64,000 bases of DNA from CAIMUS01 sp963708455 (GCA_963708455.1 CAVPSQ010000004.1:992001-1056000), one strand, 5' to 3'. Shown: positions 46,758 through 56,219, numbered from the stretch's first letter. Made by a program: numbers and translations. Notes: generated by a model from the sequence alone, not told the origin.

Positions 46758-47810
46758 ATGCCCGCGCCTCCATCCGTCACCGTGCTGCCGGCCGAATGGG
46801 AATCCCAAGCGGCCGTCATGCTCACCTGGCCCCATGCCGCCAGCGACTGGCGCCCATGGCTGGCGCCGGTGGACCGAACCTTCGCGCAACTGGCGGCGGC
46901 AATCAGCCGGCGGCAGGCGGCGCTCATCGTGTGCTACGACGCCGCCCACCGCGCTCATGTGCAGGGATTGCTGCGGGCCGCCAACGCGGTAATGGCGCGC
47001 TGCTGTTGCTATCTCGTGCCCTCCAACGACGCCTGGGCCAGGGACCACGGCCCTATTACCGTCTATCGTGACGGCGCGCCCGTGCTGTTGAATTTTCATT
47101 TCAACGGCTGGGGCGGCAAATTCCCCTACGATCTGGACGACCGGATCACGCCGCAACTGCATGCTGCTGGCGCATTCGGTGCAGCGCCGCGGGTGGACGT
47201 GGACATCATTCTGGAAGGCGGCAGCATCGAATCTGACGGGCAGGGAACGCTGCTGACCACCCGTCGCTGCCTGCTGGCGCCCACCCGCAACCGGCTGACG
47301 CGGGAGCAACTGGAACAGCGGCTGGCGGCGTTATTGGGTATCCGCCGCTTTCTCTGGTTGCATCATGGCCAGTTGAGCGGCGATGACACCGACAGCCATA
47401 TCGACACCCTGGCCCGGTTGTGCGACCCCGGCACGATCGCTTATCAAGCTTGCGACGATGCCGGCGACAGCGACTATCCCGATTTAAAGGCGATGGAACA
47501 GGAGTTGCAGGCGTTGCGCACCGCCACCGGTGAGCCGTACCGGTTGATTCCCCTACCCTTGCCCCGTCCCCGCTACGGCGCCGATGGCCGGCGTCTGCCG
47601 GCAGGGTACGCCAATTTCCTGATTCTCAACGGCGCCGTGCTCGCGCCCACCTACGGCGATCCCGCTGACGGGCCGGCACTGGAACGGCTGCGGGACTGTT
47701 TTCCAGGGCGGGAGATTGTCGGTATCGACTGTACGCCGCTGATTCAGCAATACGGCAGCCTGCACTGCGTGACTATGCAACTGCCGGCCGGGGTAGGGAT
47801 TGGTCCATGA
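46758..47810 (+). CDS. aguA: Agmatine deiminase family protein
   Basis: A 350-residue guanidino-group modifying enzyme that hydrolyses agmatine to N-carbamoylputrescine and ammonia on a route to putrescine. Family segments: LPAEWESQAAVMLTWPH, SNDAWARDHGPITV, NFHFNGWGGKFPYDLD, ILEGGSIESDGQGTLLTT and HGQLSGDDTDSHIDTLARL. The catalytic Cys is near the end in YGSLHCVTMQ. Length fits. The neighbouring aguB (nitrilase-like) is not in the window. Peptidyl-arginine deiminase-like activity is the alternative, as the family is shared. Confidence 0.88.
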   Translation: MPAPPSVTVLPAEWESQAAVMLTWPHAASDWRPWLAPVDRTFAQLAAAISRRQAALIVCYDAAHRAHVQGLLRAANAVMARCCCYLVPSNDAWARDHGPITVYRDGAPVLLNFHFNGWGGKFPYDLDDRITPQLHAAGAFGAAPRVDVDIILEGGSIESDGQGTLLTTRRCLLAPTRNRLTREQLEQRLAALLGIRRFLWLHHGQLSGDDTDSHIDTLARLCDPGTIAYQACDDAGDSDYPDLKAMEQELQALRTATGEPYRLIPLPLPRPRYGADGRRLPAGYANFLILNGAVLAPTYGDPADGPALERLRDCFPGREIVGIDCTPLIQQYGSLHCVTMQLPAGVGIGP

Positions 47811-47812
47811 TG

Positions 47813-47965
47813 TCAATCTTTCAAAATCAACGCATCGGTGTTGCTGAACATGCGCGTGCCATTCACTGAAGAGTTAATGATGACCGAACTGCCTTGCCTT
47901 TTGAGATACGGCGCCGCGTATTTGACCGTCAGAAAAGTACCCTTCAGATTGATATCACCTGTTTG
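47813..47965 (-). pseudogene. Short-chain dehydrogenase fragment
   Basis: About 50 residues, DINLKGTFLTVKYAAPYLKRQG then SSVIINSSVNGTRMF, are the central strand-helix part of a classical SDR (N-x-x-G-x-F and the IxNxSS strand with the catalytic-Ser region). There is no start, no Rossmann N-terminus and no YxxxK. It is wedged between the convergent ends of aguA and phaC, so it is a remnant. Confidence 0.65.
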
Positions 47966-47967
47966 CT

Positions 47968-49773
47968 TCAATCGCCCCTGGAGCGGACCCGGACATAAGA
48001 CCCCGGCGCGTCCTCGAGCACCGGCAGGCCACCGTCTCCCGGCACGCGGGCGGGGACTAGCGGACCCGCCTGCGGCGTTAGCCACTCCAGCCAATCGGTC
48101 CACCAGGAGCCGGGATGCTGTACGGCGTCCTCGAGCCAGTGTTCCGGCGTCTCCGGATGAGCCGGATGGGTCCAATAGCCGTATTTTTCGTTGACTGGCG
48201 GATTGATCACGCCCGCGATATGGCCCGAACCGCTCAACGCGAAATGCACCGGTCCCGCCAGCAGACGGCTGCCGGCGTAGACCGATTTCCAGGGAGCGAT
48301 GTGATCGTCCAGCGTCGCCAGAAAATAGGCTGGCGTAGCGACTCGGCGCAGGTCGATCGGCGTCCCTGCCAGCGTGATGCCGCCGGGCTGTTTGAGCAGA
48401 TTCTTCTGGTACATAGTACGTAAATAAAAGCTGTGCATCCGGGCCGGCATCCGGGTGGAATCGGAATTCCAGTACAGCAGATCGAAGGGAAAAGGCTCCT
48501 TGCCCAGCAGATAGTTGTTGATGAAAAAAGCCCAGATCAGGTCATTGGCGCGCAGCAGGCTGAAGGTGGCGGCCATTTCGTGGCCTTCCAGAAAACCACG
48601 GCGGGCCATGCGTTTTTCCAGCGCCGTCAGTTGTTCTTCGTCGATAAACACTTCCAATTCGCCGGGCTCGGCGAAATCCAGCAGCGTGGTGAAGAAGGTG
48701 CCGCTGGCGATGCGGTCGGTCTGGTCCAGCGCTTCCAGGTAGGCCATGGTCACCGCCAGCAAGGTGCCGCCCAGACAGTAACCCACGCCGTTCACCTGCC
48801 GTTCGCCGGTCGCCTGTTCGATGACGCCCAGCGCCGCCAGCGGGCCTTCCAGCAGATAATCCTCGAAATGTTTCTCCGCCAGTTCCCGATCCGGATTCAC
48901 CCAGGAGATCAGAAACACGCTGAAGCCTTGCTCGGTCCACCATTTGACGAAGGAATTCTTGGGCCGCAGGTCCAGAATATAGAATTTGTTGATCCAGGGC
49001 GGCACCATCAGCAGCGGCCGTTGGTGGACCTGCGCCGTGACGGGGGCATAGTGGATAAGCTGCATCAGCGCATTCTGATAGACCACCTTGCCCGGTGAGG
49101 CGGCGACGTTGACGCCGGGCGTGAAGGCGTGGAGATCGGTGGTGCGGATAGTCAGTATGCCTTTGCCGCGCTCCAGATCGTCCAGCAGATGCTGCAAGCC
49201 TCGGAGCAGATTTTCCCCGCCGGATTCGAGCGTCTCCCGCAGTACTTCCGGATTGCTAAGCACAAAATTGGCGGGCGCCAGCGCATCCACGAACTGCCGG
49301 GTGTAGAACTCCAGCTTGCGGCGGGTCTTGGGGTCGATGCCCTGGGCGCGCGCGACCGTCTGTTGCAGCCAGCGCGCGGTTAGCAGATAGGTCTGCTTGA
49401 TGAAATCGAACCATAGGTTGGTCTGCCAGGCGTCGTGCCTGAAGCGCCGATCGTCTTTGTCCGGCACGGCGACGGGCTCCACCGCTTGCCCGAAGAACGC
49501 GGCGGCGCTGCGGCGCCACAGTTCCAGGTAATCCTGCCACAGTCCCACTTGCCCCTGCGCCAGCCGGGCTGATTCCAGCGCCATGCGGCGGGTCAATTCC
49601 AGGAACAGATTGCCAATGCGCAGGCTACTTTCCAGATCCAGCACGCCGTCAGTCGCCTGCCGCTGCAAAAAGTCGCTGACCAACCGCTGACTCTTCCAGG
49701 CGACCGTAGCGAAGGTCTGCGCCGCCTGGATCGGATCGGGCAGCCTGAAATCCAAACCCTGTTGTAAAGGCAT
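47968..49773 (-). CDS. phaC: Class I poly(3-hydroxyalkanoate) synthase
   Basis: A 601-residue enzyme that polymerises (R)-3-hydroxyacyl-CoA into PHA granules. Typical class I length, with the N-terminal helical region before about 200. Core motifs: PPWINKFYILDLRPKNSFVKWW, the lipase-like box GYCLGGT with the catalytic Cys, the catalytic Asp in LDDHIAPWKSVY, and the His in SGSGHIAGVINP. No phaE partner or phaA/phaB genes are adjacent. Together with glgB it points to a carbon-storing organism. Confidence 0.95.
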   Translation of the reverse strand: MPLQQGLDFRLPDPIQAAQTFATVAWKSQRLVSDFLQRQATDGVLDLESSLRIGNLFLELTRRMALESARLAQGQVGLWQDYLELWRRSAAAFFGQAVEPVAVPDKDDRRFRHDAWQTNLWFDFIKQTYLLTARWLQQTVARAQGIDPKTRRKLEFYTRQFVDALAPANFVLSNPEVLRETLESGGENLLRGLQHLLDDLERGKGILTIRTTDLHAFTPGVNVAASPGKVVYQNALMQLIHYAPVTAQVHQRPLLMVPPWINKFYILDLRPKNSFVKWWTEQGFSVFLISWVNPDRELAEKHFEDYLLEGPLAALGVIEQATGERQVNGVGYCLGGTLLAVTMAYLEALDQTDRIASGTFFTTLLDFAEPGELEVFIDEEQLTALEKRMARRGFLEGHEMAATFSLLRANDLIWAFFINNYLLGKEPFPFDLLYWNSDSTRMPARMHSFYLRTMYQKNLLKQPGGITLAGTPIDLRRVATPAYFLATLDDHIAPWKSVYAGSRLLAGPVHFALSGSGHIAGVINPPVNEKYGYWTHPAHPETPEHWLEDAVQHPGSWWTDWLEWLTPQAGPLVPARVPGDGGLPVLEDAPGSYVRVRSRGD

Positions 49774-49967
49774 GGCCGTGTTCTCGCTCTTTCAATATGG
49801 GGGTTATACGCCCGGCTGTTCCCGCTTCGCCGGATTGTTATTTAACCGCTTCACCGGGGTTGGGCCTGGACTCGCGGTATGGCAGAAGCACGGTAGCCTA
49901 CCCTATACTGCGACTTTAAGAAAACGTTGTTTAACTGTCCGAAACACATTGAAGAGTCACCCGGTAT

Positions 49968-50597
49968 ATGCCTAGAACGAGTTTTGTTTGGGGACTGGTG
50001 CTTTGCCTGCTGGCGGTAAGCGCCGGCAGCGCGCCGTTAGATGCGCAGGTGCGCAATTATTTTTACAGTCTGAAATCCCTGCAAGCGGATTTCGTGCAGA
50101 CTATTTTCGATGAGAAAGGGCGCACGCTGGAAGTTTCCAAGGGCCGCATGTATATGCTGAAACCGGGACGTTTCCGCTGGGATTACCGCCAACCTGCCAC
50201 CCAGTTGATCGTCGCCGACGGTCAGCGCCTGTGGTTGTACGACAAGGAATTGCAGCAGGTCACGGTCAGAGTGCTGGATCAGGCGTTGAGCGCCACGCCG
50301 CTGGCGCTGCTGAGTGGCGCCGCCCCTATCGAAGAAGCCTTTACCGTGACCAGCGCCAGCAAGCGCGACGGTCTGCAATGGTACGAACTACGTCCCAAAG
50401 AGGAGCAGACCGAATTCAAGCTGTTACGGGTCGCCTTCAACGGCGATACCCTGAAGATCATCGAGCTGGAGGATGCCTTCAACCAGCGCACCCGGTTGAG
50501 CTTCGAGCAGTTGCAACCCAACGTCGCCATTGATCCTGAACTGTTGCGTTTCATCCCGCCCAAAGGCGTGGATGTGGTCGGCGATGTGCCCCGTTAA
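49968..50597 (+). CDS. lolA: Outer-membrane lipoprotein carrier protein
   Basis: A 209-residue periplasmic chaperone that ferries lipoproteins from LolCDE to LolB. Signal peptide MPRTSFVWGLVLCLLAVSAGSA, then SLKSLQADFVQTIFDEKGRTLEVSKGRMYMLKPGRFRWDY, LIVADGQRLWLYDKELQQVTVR and FIPPKGVDVV, all standard LolA segments. It is six bases before rarA; the usual upstream neighbour ftsK is not here and phaC lies divergently instead. Confidence 0.95.
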   Translation: MPRTSFVWGLVLCLLAVSAGSAPLDAQVRNYFYSLKSLQADFVQTIFDEKGRTLEVSKGRMYMLKPGRFRWDYRQPATQLIVADGQRLWLYDKELQQVTVRVLDQALSATPLALLSGAAPIEEAFTVTSASKRDGLQWYELRPKEEQTEFKLLRVAFNGDTLKIIELEDAFNQRTRLSFEQLQPNVAIDPELLRFIPPKGVDVVGDVPR

Positions 50598-50603
50598 CGT
50601 GCG

Positions 50604-51914
50604 ATGACGGCAACGGATGACCCGCGGCCGCTGGCTGACCGCCTGCGCCCCCGGCGGCTGGAGGACGTTGTCGGGCAGACGCATCTGCTGGCGCCGGGCA
50701 AGCCACTGCGGGCGGCTATCGAAAGCGGCAATCCCCACTCGATGGTTTTGTGGGGGCCGCCCGGTTCCGGCAAAACTACACTGGCCCGGCTGATCGCCGG
50801 GTATTGCAAGGCCGAATTTCTGAATCTGTCGGCGGTCCTGGCCGGGGTCAAAGAGGTCCGCGGCGCAGTGGAAACCGCCCGGACGATGTGGCGGGAGGCG
50901 CGGCGGCGCACCGTGCTGTTCGTGGATGAGGTGCATCGCTTCAACAAAGCCCAGCAGGATGCCTTTCTGCCTTATGTCGAAGACGGCACCCTGATTCTGG
51001 TGGGCGCCACGACAGAAAATCCCAGTTTCGCCCTGAACGGCGCCTTGCTGTCCCGCTTGCGAGTGTACGTGCTGAAGTCGCTGGACAGTGAGGAGCTGCG
51101 GCGGTTGATCGACCGGGCGCTGGTGGACAAGGAGCAGGGTTTGGGTGCACACGATCTGGAGTTGAGCGCCGCGCAGCGGGACTGTCTGGCGCAGGCCGCC
51201 GACGGCGACGCGCGGCGCGCCCTGACCTTACTGGAAATTGCCGCCGCTCTGGCCGAGGCCCGCGACGGTGATACGGACGCCGCTATTGCCGACGTGGTGG
51301 CGGGTGGTGTGCGGCGTTTTGACAAAGGCGGCGATATCTTTTACGACCAGATCTCCGCGCTGCACAAGGCGGTCCGGGGCAGTAACCCCGATGCGTCGCT
51401 GTACTGGTTCGCCCGCATGCTGGACGGTGGTTGCGACCCGCTGTACATCGCCCGGCGGGTGGTGCGGATGGCCTCCGAAGACATCGGCAACGCCGACCCA
51501 CGCGGTCTGCGCATCGCCCTGGACGCCTGGGAAACTTACGAGCGCCTGGGCAGTCCCGAAGGTGAACTGGCTGTTGCCCAGGCCATCGTCTATCTGGCCT
51601 GTGCGCCCAAGAGCAACGCCATCTACACGGCCTTAGCGGCGGCCAGGCAGGATGTCCGCGCGTTCGGTTCGCAGCAAGTGCCGGTCCAGTTGCGCAATGC
51701 GCCGACCCCATTGATGAAGGCATTGGGCTACGGCAAAGAGTACCGTTATGCCCACGACGAGCCGGAGGGTTATGCCGCCGGCGAATCGTATTTTCCCGAT
51801 AAGATAGGCGAGCGTCGCTATTACCAACCGGTCAGGCGGGGATTGGAAATCAAGATAGCGGAAAAATTGGATTATTTGCGCAGCCTGGATCAAAAAGCCA
51901 GCGCCAAGGAATGA
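50604..51914 (+). CDS. rarA: Replication-associated recombination protein A (AAA+ ATPase)
   Basis: A 436-residue clamp-loader-like ATPase (also MgsA) acting at stalled replication forks. RPRRLEDVVGQTHLL at the start, Walker A GPPGSGKTTLA, Walker B VDEVHRFNKAQQDAFLP, sensor 1 ATTENPSF and the arginine-finger segment NGALLSRLRV. The C-terminal tetramerisation domain has KAVRGSNPDASLYWFARML and VPVQLRNAPTPLMKALGYGKEYRYAHDE. Co-transcribed with lolA. Confidence 0.96.
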   Translation: MTATDDPRPLADRLRPRRLEDVVGQTHLLAPGKPLRAAIESGNPHSMVLWGPPGSGKTTLARLIAGYCKAEFLNLSAVLAGVKEVRGAVETARTMWREARRRTVLFVDEVHRFNKAQQDAFLPYVEDGTLILVGATTENPSFALNGALLSRLRVYVLKSLDSEELRRLIDRALVDKEQGLGAHDLELSAAQRDCLAQAADGDARRALTLLEIAAALAEARDGDTDAAIADVVAGGVRRFDKGGDIFYDQISALHKAVRGSNPDASLYWFARMLDGGCDPLYIARRVVRMASEDIGNADPRGLRIALDAWETYERLGSPEGELAVAQAIVYLACAPKSNAIYTALAAARQDVRAFGSQQVPVQLRNAPTPLMKALGYGKEYRYAHDEPEGYAAGESYFPDKIGERRYYQPVRRGLEIKIAEKLDYLRSLDQKASAKE

Positions 51915-51919
51915 TGAGT

Positions 51920-51945
51920 TACCGTGAAAATACCCGTAGGTCGAG
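51920..51945. repeat. Fragment of the intergenic repeat at the edge of the AT-rich patch
   Basis: TACCGTGAAAAT-CCCGTAGGT matches the left block of repeat copy A (15413-15438) with few differences. It lies between the rarA stop and the convergent acyltransferase gene, at the boundary where composition changes. Confidence 0.55.
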
Positions 51946-51956
51946 TGTTATGGCAG

Positions 51957-52697
51957 TTATCGTCCGGTATAATAGCTTTCCAGACTACGAGCGCCGAGCG
52001 CCTGCTGCTGACAACTCTCGAAATAATGCAATAATTTTATCGAGTCTGCATCGAGTGAATCTGGCTTGGAAGGATTCATCTGGCAAGCTTCCTGAGCCCG
52101 AATGTGCGCATCTGAACCGAAAATGATACCCATGTTGGTCATCAGTTCCGGCTGTAATGAGGTGAAGGTCGGTTTATCGATTGCATAGAAACCCAGGTGA
52201 GCGCACAGTAGAGTTGATACAGTTCCAGCCGTGGTGACGATGGCTCCTTTCATCCCTTCTTGCGCTAAGGAGCGGATAAGACCCAGCATCAGTAGCCGTC
52301 CAACAGCACCAACCCATCCCTGATTACTCACCCGGTAAATCTGACGACGATAAGGAGGCAAGACGGCTAAGGCATTGAGGGTGCAAAGGCGGTCAATTAT
52401 CTGATTAAAGACCGGTTGGCGAAGATGGTGTTCAAATAAATCTTGGTGAGGAAAACCTTGGTTCAGAAATATGGCTCTGACTGTGCCAATTGGCAACCCT
52501 TTATCAGTGCTTGCTACTAAGAATCTACTTGCTTCATCGAATGATTCTTCCCGTGCGATGGCTTTATCACTTTCATCTGCAAGCGTAGACCAACTCAATT
52601 CTCTCACGAATACTTGATATTTGATGTTAAGGTAAGCTTTATAAAGTTCCTTATTACCTTGCTTAGTGAAGTGATGCATAACAATTGGTGCTATCAT
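51957..52697 (-). CDS. Autoinducer-synthase-like N-acyltransferase
   Basis: A 246-residue protein of the acyltransferase/GNAT fold. The N-terminus follows the pattern of AHL synthases: YLNIKYQVFVRELSW (Trp at 36), an acidic stretch with FDEASRFLVA, and GTVRAIF (conserved Arg of the GTxR strand at about 74). The C-terminal half (RQIYRVSNQGWVGAVGRLLMLGLI, VTTAGTVSTLLCAHLGF) fits the acyl-binding region. PEP-CTERM/exosortase-associated acyltransferases are similar in size and in the same superfamily. The product is unknown and no LuxR-type receptor is nearby. Composition is less GC-rich than the core genes. Confidence 0.55.
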   Translation of the reverse strand: MIAPIVMHHFTKQGNKELYKAYLNIKYQVFVRELSWSTLADESDKAIAREESFDEASRFLVASTDKGLPIGTVRAIFLNQGFPHQDLFEHHLRQPVFNQIIDRLCTLNALAVLPPYRRQIYRVSNQGWVGAVGRLLMLGLIRSLAQEGMKGAIVTTAGTVSTLLCAHLGFYAIDKPTFTSLQPELMTNMGIIFGSDAHIRAQEACQMNPSKPDSLDADSIKLLHYFESCQQQALGARSLESYYTGR

Positions 52698-52813
52698 GGT
52701 TTTCCTTAGGAACTGTCAGTTATTTTGTAGTGAGTTTCAAAAATGTAGTCGAATCTTTTATTATTATAGAGACAAATAACCAAGCACGTTTTCTTAGCCA
52801 TCATAACTATCTC

Positions 52814-53827
52814 TTAAATTAGAATCATTTTGGTAGTACACACCAGTATATTATCATAATCAGGGTGGTATAGTTTACCTGAATACCTTTTTGGGTTTTT
52901 TGAATCTTTCTCAAAACTTATTGTATAATTAAAAGCTCTTATTTCTTCCTGTATTCCCATGGCAAAGGTTATTTTTCTTGAGGGTTGGGAAAAATTTACT
53001 ATCACCATGTCGGTATGATTTTCTGTTTTATCTTCACCATCTATCCGGATAGCTAATGGATCAGGAGATCCGGGAAGCGTAAAATTTCCCCAACCCAGAA
53101 AAGTATTATTATATTTGTTAATCACATAGTATAAATCACCCAAAAGACGATTTCCTTGCGCCATTTTGTAAGTCAGATACTCAGCTACTCCGTTTCTATA
53201 ATCAGGTTCGGCAGGAACTTGACTATCTTTTAAAAACTTATTGACACATCCCTTTAAGCCTTCATTTTGTAGATTCAACCAATCGGTTGCAAGAGTGTTA
53301 GTGTATTTAAGTTCCCACGTGTAGACTTTTACTGAAATATCTTCTTTTGATTTATCAATATCGTGGCAAGGATGTAACCGTGATGCATCATTTTCAAAAC
53401 TGGCTTCTTCACTATTGATCCGTTGCATTTGATTCCTGATTTCATTTTGTACCGCTATACCTTTTTCGAGGTCTAAAACCCTATCAACCTGAATTACATT
53501 CAGCGTGGCTATATCAAAGGGGATATTACTTACATCATCGGAAATAAGAATAAAGGGTTTGGCAACTGTATGTCTTAGAGCCAGTTCGTAGAATACATTG
53601 GGATTTGACTCGGTCAAATCGGCAACGACCAGATCAGCTTGATATAAATCTTTAACAACTTGTGCAGTGATTTCGCCAGGGATCGTATAGTCTATGCTCC
53701 TATAAGCTTTATATCCTTCTGCATCCGCCACTGGCTTAATGACATTTTTAAATACATAATCTGATCTTTTTCGAGTTGCTGAACCTTCTTGGCCAAATGG
53801 GCAAATAACCAGGCATTTCTTGCTCAT
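52814..53827 (-). CDS. Nucleoside 2-deoxyribosyltransferase-like / SLOG-like protein
   Basis: A 337-residue protein with an AT-rich gene unlike its neighbours. Residues 1-100 match the nucleoside 2-deoxyribosyltransferase-like fold: CLVICPFGQEG at 5-15, ADLVVADLTESNPNVFYELA at 64-83, and KPFILISDD. Such domains bind nucleotide ligands and occur as sensors or effectors in bacterial immune loci. Residues 140-337 form an unrecognised beta-rich domain (TWELKYTNTLATDWLNL, TFLGWGNFTLPG, FAMGIQEEIRAFNYTISFEKD). No CD-NTase, TIR or protease partner is next to it. It starts 13 bases after the methyltransferase stop, with AGAGGA upstream. Role unknown. Confidence 0.6.
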   Translation of the reverse strand: MSKKCLVICPFGQEGSATRKRSDYVFKNVIKPVADAEGYKAYRSIDYTIPGEITAQVVKDLYQADLVVADLTESNPNVFYELALRHTVAKPFILISDDVSNIPFDIATLNVIQVDRVLDLEKGIAVQNEIRNQMQRINSEEASFENDASRLHPCHDIDKSKEDISVKVYTWELKYTNTLATDWLNLQNEGLKGCVNKFLKDSQVPAEPDYRNGVAEYLTYKMAQGNRLLGDLYYVINKYNNTFLGWGNFTLPGSPDPLAIRIDGEDKTENHTDMVIVNFSQPSRKITFAMGIQEEIRAFNYTISFEKDSKNPKRYSGKLYHPDYDNILVCTTKMILI

Positions 53828-53840
53828 CGTAGTAATCCTC

Positions 53841-54635
53841 TTATATCGACTTGATGCCGATAACCAATATTATATTACCACTCGCGAAGAACACCCCGCG
53901 ACGTTGTGCATCTTCAAGACTGGTCAGAAAATGTTGAAGTTCTTCTTCAGTAACTGTCCCGGATTCGACCAGTTGGTTATTCAGATCCTTTATCGAAAAA
54001 CTGGTGGCGCGAAAGGTTTTCCAATCCGTCCAGATGATCGGATGCGCTTCCACTTGAACATCCGCAAGCCGCCGCTCTTTGAACAGGCGATACAATTGTC
54101 GTCCGGCATAGCCGTTGCGGAATAGATCAGGGAGAAAGCGCACAATCCGTCTCTCGATCTCCGTTTCCGGAGTATCGATAGATAAAGTACACCAATCGGA
54201 ATCGGCTACGGTGATTTTTCCTCCGTAGCGAGTCACTCTGATCATCTCATCGAGTACTGCCGCGCCATCATCCACATGCTGGAACAAGCGCTCGCTTTGA
54301 CTGGCGTCGAATGAATTGGCCCGAAAAGGCAGTCGCGCTGCTGCCGCCGGAATATGGGTAGTCCAGGAGTCGACCCCGGCTGTCTGCGCGCGCTGATGGG
54401 CGATACCAATCATGACAGGATCGTAGTCTATGCCGACGACGCAACCTGTCTTTTCCACCCGTCGGGCGATTTCCAGCGTATGAATACCGGGTCCGCAACC
54501 CACGTCGAGCACCTGCTGGCCTGGTCCGAGATCAAGGATCGCGAGCAGACGCTGTTTGAGTTTTTGGGTGAAAGCGGCTAACTGCTGCGCTGTTTCAGGA
54601 TCCACATACCCTGGATTTGCCAGCGGATTTGACAT
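53841..54635 (-). CDS. Class I SAM-dependent methyltransferase
   Basis: A 264-residue cytoplasmic methyltransferase. The SAM-binding motif I VLDVGCGPG is at residues 42-50, then the acidic motif II VVGIDYDPVMI, motif IV FDASQSERLFQHVDD and the ADSDW strand. Closest in style to UbiE/arsenite-type small-molecule methyltransferases with an SxxxLQHV-like segment; the substrate is unknown. It is upstream of, and probably co-transcribed with, the deoxyribosyltransferase-like gene. Its codon use looks native, unlike that downstream gene. Confidence 0.8.
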   Translation of the reverse strand: MSNPLANPGYVDPETAQQLAAFTQKLKQRLLAILDLGPGQQVLDVGCGPGIHTLEIARRVEKTGCVVGIDYDPVMIGIAHQRAQTAGVDSWTTHIPAAAARLPFRANSFDASQSERLFQHVDDGAAVLDEMIRVTRYGGKITVADSDWCTLSIDTPETEIERRIVRFLPDLFRNGYAGRQLYRLFKERRLADVQVEAHPIIWTDWKTFRATSFSIKDLNNQLVESGTVTEEELQHFLTSLEDAQRRGVFFASGNIILVIGIKSI

Positions 54636-54740
54636 TTGACTTTCCTTAATTCTTGCTCACTCCAAACAACAGTAAACATTTTTTATACCCTTTATTCGGC
54701 CTTGTCAATGCAGCTCCAGCGATCGCCTGTCGTTAGAATA

Positions 54741-56219
54741 TCAAGCTCCCTCCGGCACAATCCGTTCCCCTATGCGAACGATTTTAATCGTATTGGTCCC
54801 GCCGGCGACGCCTTTGTAATCGCCCTTGGTGAGAATAACCAGATCGCCTTTTCTGACCAGGCCGCGATGCTGCACGGCGTTGATGGCCGCCTGGATTACC
54901 CAGGAGGGATTCACATGCACCACGTCGAAACGCAGCGGATAGACGCCTCGGTACAGAGTCAACCGGCGGCGGGTGGATTCGTGGCGGGTCAGCGCATAAA
55001 TCGGAATAGCCGAGCTGATGCGCGACATCAGCAGAGCGGTGGCGCCGGCTTCGGTTATCGTGATGATAGCCCGCACTCTACCCAGATGATTAGCGGTATA
55101 CATGGCCGCCATAGCGACGGCTTCGCCCACACCTTCGAAACGGGAATCGATACGGTGGGTGGAATGTTGCGTTTCCCATTGTTTCTCTGCGCCCAGACAG
55201 ATCCGGTCCATCGCCTCCACCGCTTTCAGCGGATACTCACCGGAAGCCGTCTCCGCCGACAGCATGACCGCGTCAGTGCCGTCAATCACGGCGTTGGCGA
55301 CGTCCAATACCTCGGCGCGGGTGGGAATCTGGCTATGGATCATGGATTCCATCATCTGGGTGGCGGTGATGGAAATCCGGTTCTTCTGGCGGGCCAGGCG
55401 AATGATATGCTTCTGCACTCCCGGTAGTTCGGCGTCGCCGATCTCGACCCCCAGATCGCCGCGCGCGATCATTACGGCTTCACTGACTTCCAGAATTTCC
55501 TCAAGCTTATCGATGGCTTCGGCGCGCTCGATTTTGGCGACCAGCGCGCTGTCGCCGCCCGCCGCACGTAGCAGCGCGCGGGCTTCTTCCATATCGGCGG
55601 CGCTACGCGGGAACGATACCGCCAGGTAATCAGCCTGCAAGCCGGCAACAATGCCGATGTCCTCCCGGTCTTTGGCGGTCAAGGCGGGTGCCGACAGACC
55701 GCCGCCCTGACGATTAATGCCCTTGTTGTTGGACAGAGGCCCGCCCACCATCACCTGACAGACGATCCGGCCGCCCTCGACCGCTTCGACCGCCAACACG
55801 ATACGGCCGTCGTCGAGCAGCAGCATATCGCCGGTCTTCAGATCATTCGGCAGACCCTTGTACGTGATGCCTACCGTGGTCTCGTCGCCGTCCTGGACGG
55901 GCAGCGCCGCATCCAGCGTGAACCGGCTGCCTTCCCGCAAGTGGATGGGACCGTTGCGGAAACGCTCGATACGGATCTTGGGTCCTTGCAGATCGGCCAG
56001 GATGCCGACATAGCGGCCCACCCGGGCGGCGCATTCGCGCACCTGCTGCACCCGCCGCTGGTGATCGGCCGCCGTACCGTGGGACAGGTTGATGCGCACC
56101 ACGTCGGTGCCGGCGCGGATGATACCCTCCAGAACTTGGGGATCGTCAGTGGCCGGGCCGACGGTGGCTACGATCTTGGTGCGCCGTATGGCGGGATTGA
56201 TCGGGGGTGGATTAAGCAA
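54741..56219 (-). CDS. pyk: Pyruvate kinase
   Basis: A 492-residue glycolytic enzyme making pyruvate and ATP from PEP and ADP. RTKIVATVGPATDDPQ and VVRINLSHGTAADH at the start, LADLQGPKIRIERF, the LTAKDREDIGI region, VAKIERAEAIDKLEEILEVSEAVMIARGDLGVEIG (active-site Lys and Glu/Asp metal ligands) and AVMLSAETASGEYPLKAVEAM. Last gene of the glycolytic run tkt-gap-pgk-pyk, 139 bases after pgk, with a hairpin in between. Confidence 0.96.
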   Translation of the reverse strand: MLNPPPINPAIRRTKIVATVGPATDDPQVLEGIIRAGTDVVRINLSHGTAADHQRRVQQVRECAARVGRYVGILADLQGPKIRIERFRNGPIHLREGSRFTLDAALPVQDGDETTVGITYKGLPNDLKTGDMLLLDDGRIVLAVEAVEGGRIVCQVMVGGPLSNNKGINRQGGGLSAPALTAKDREDIGIVAGLQADYLAVSFPRSAADMEEARALLRAAGGDSALVAKIERAEAIDKLEEILEVSEAVMIARGDLGVEIGDAELPGVQKHIIRLARQKNRISITATQMMESMIHSQIPTRAEVLDVANAVIDGTDAVMLSAETASGEYPLKAVEAMDRICLGAEKQWETQHSTHRIDSRFEGVGEAVAMAAMYTANHLGRVRAIITITEAGATALLMSRISSAIPIYALTRHESTRRRLTLYRGVYPLRFDVVHVNPSWVIQAAINAVQHRGLVRKGDLVILTKGDYKGVAGGTNTIKIVRIGERIVPEGA

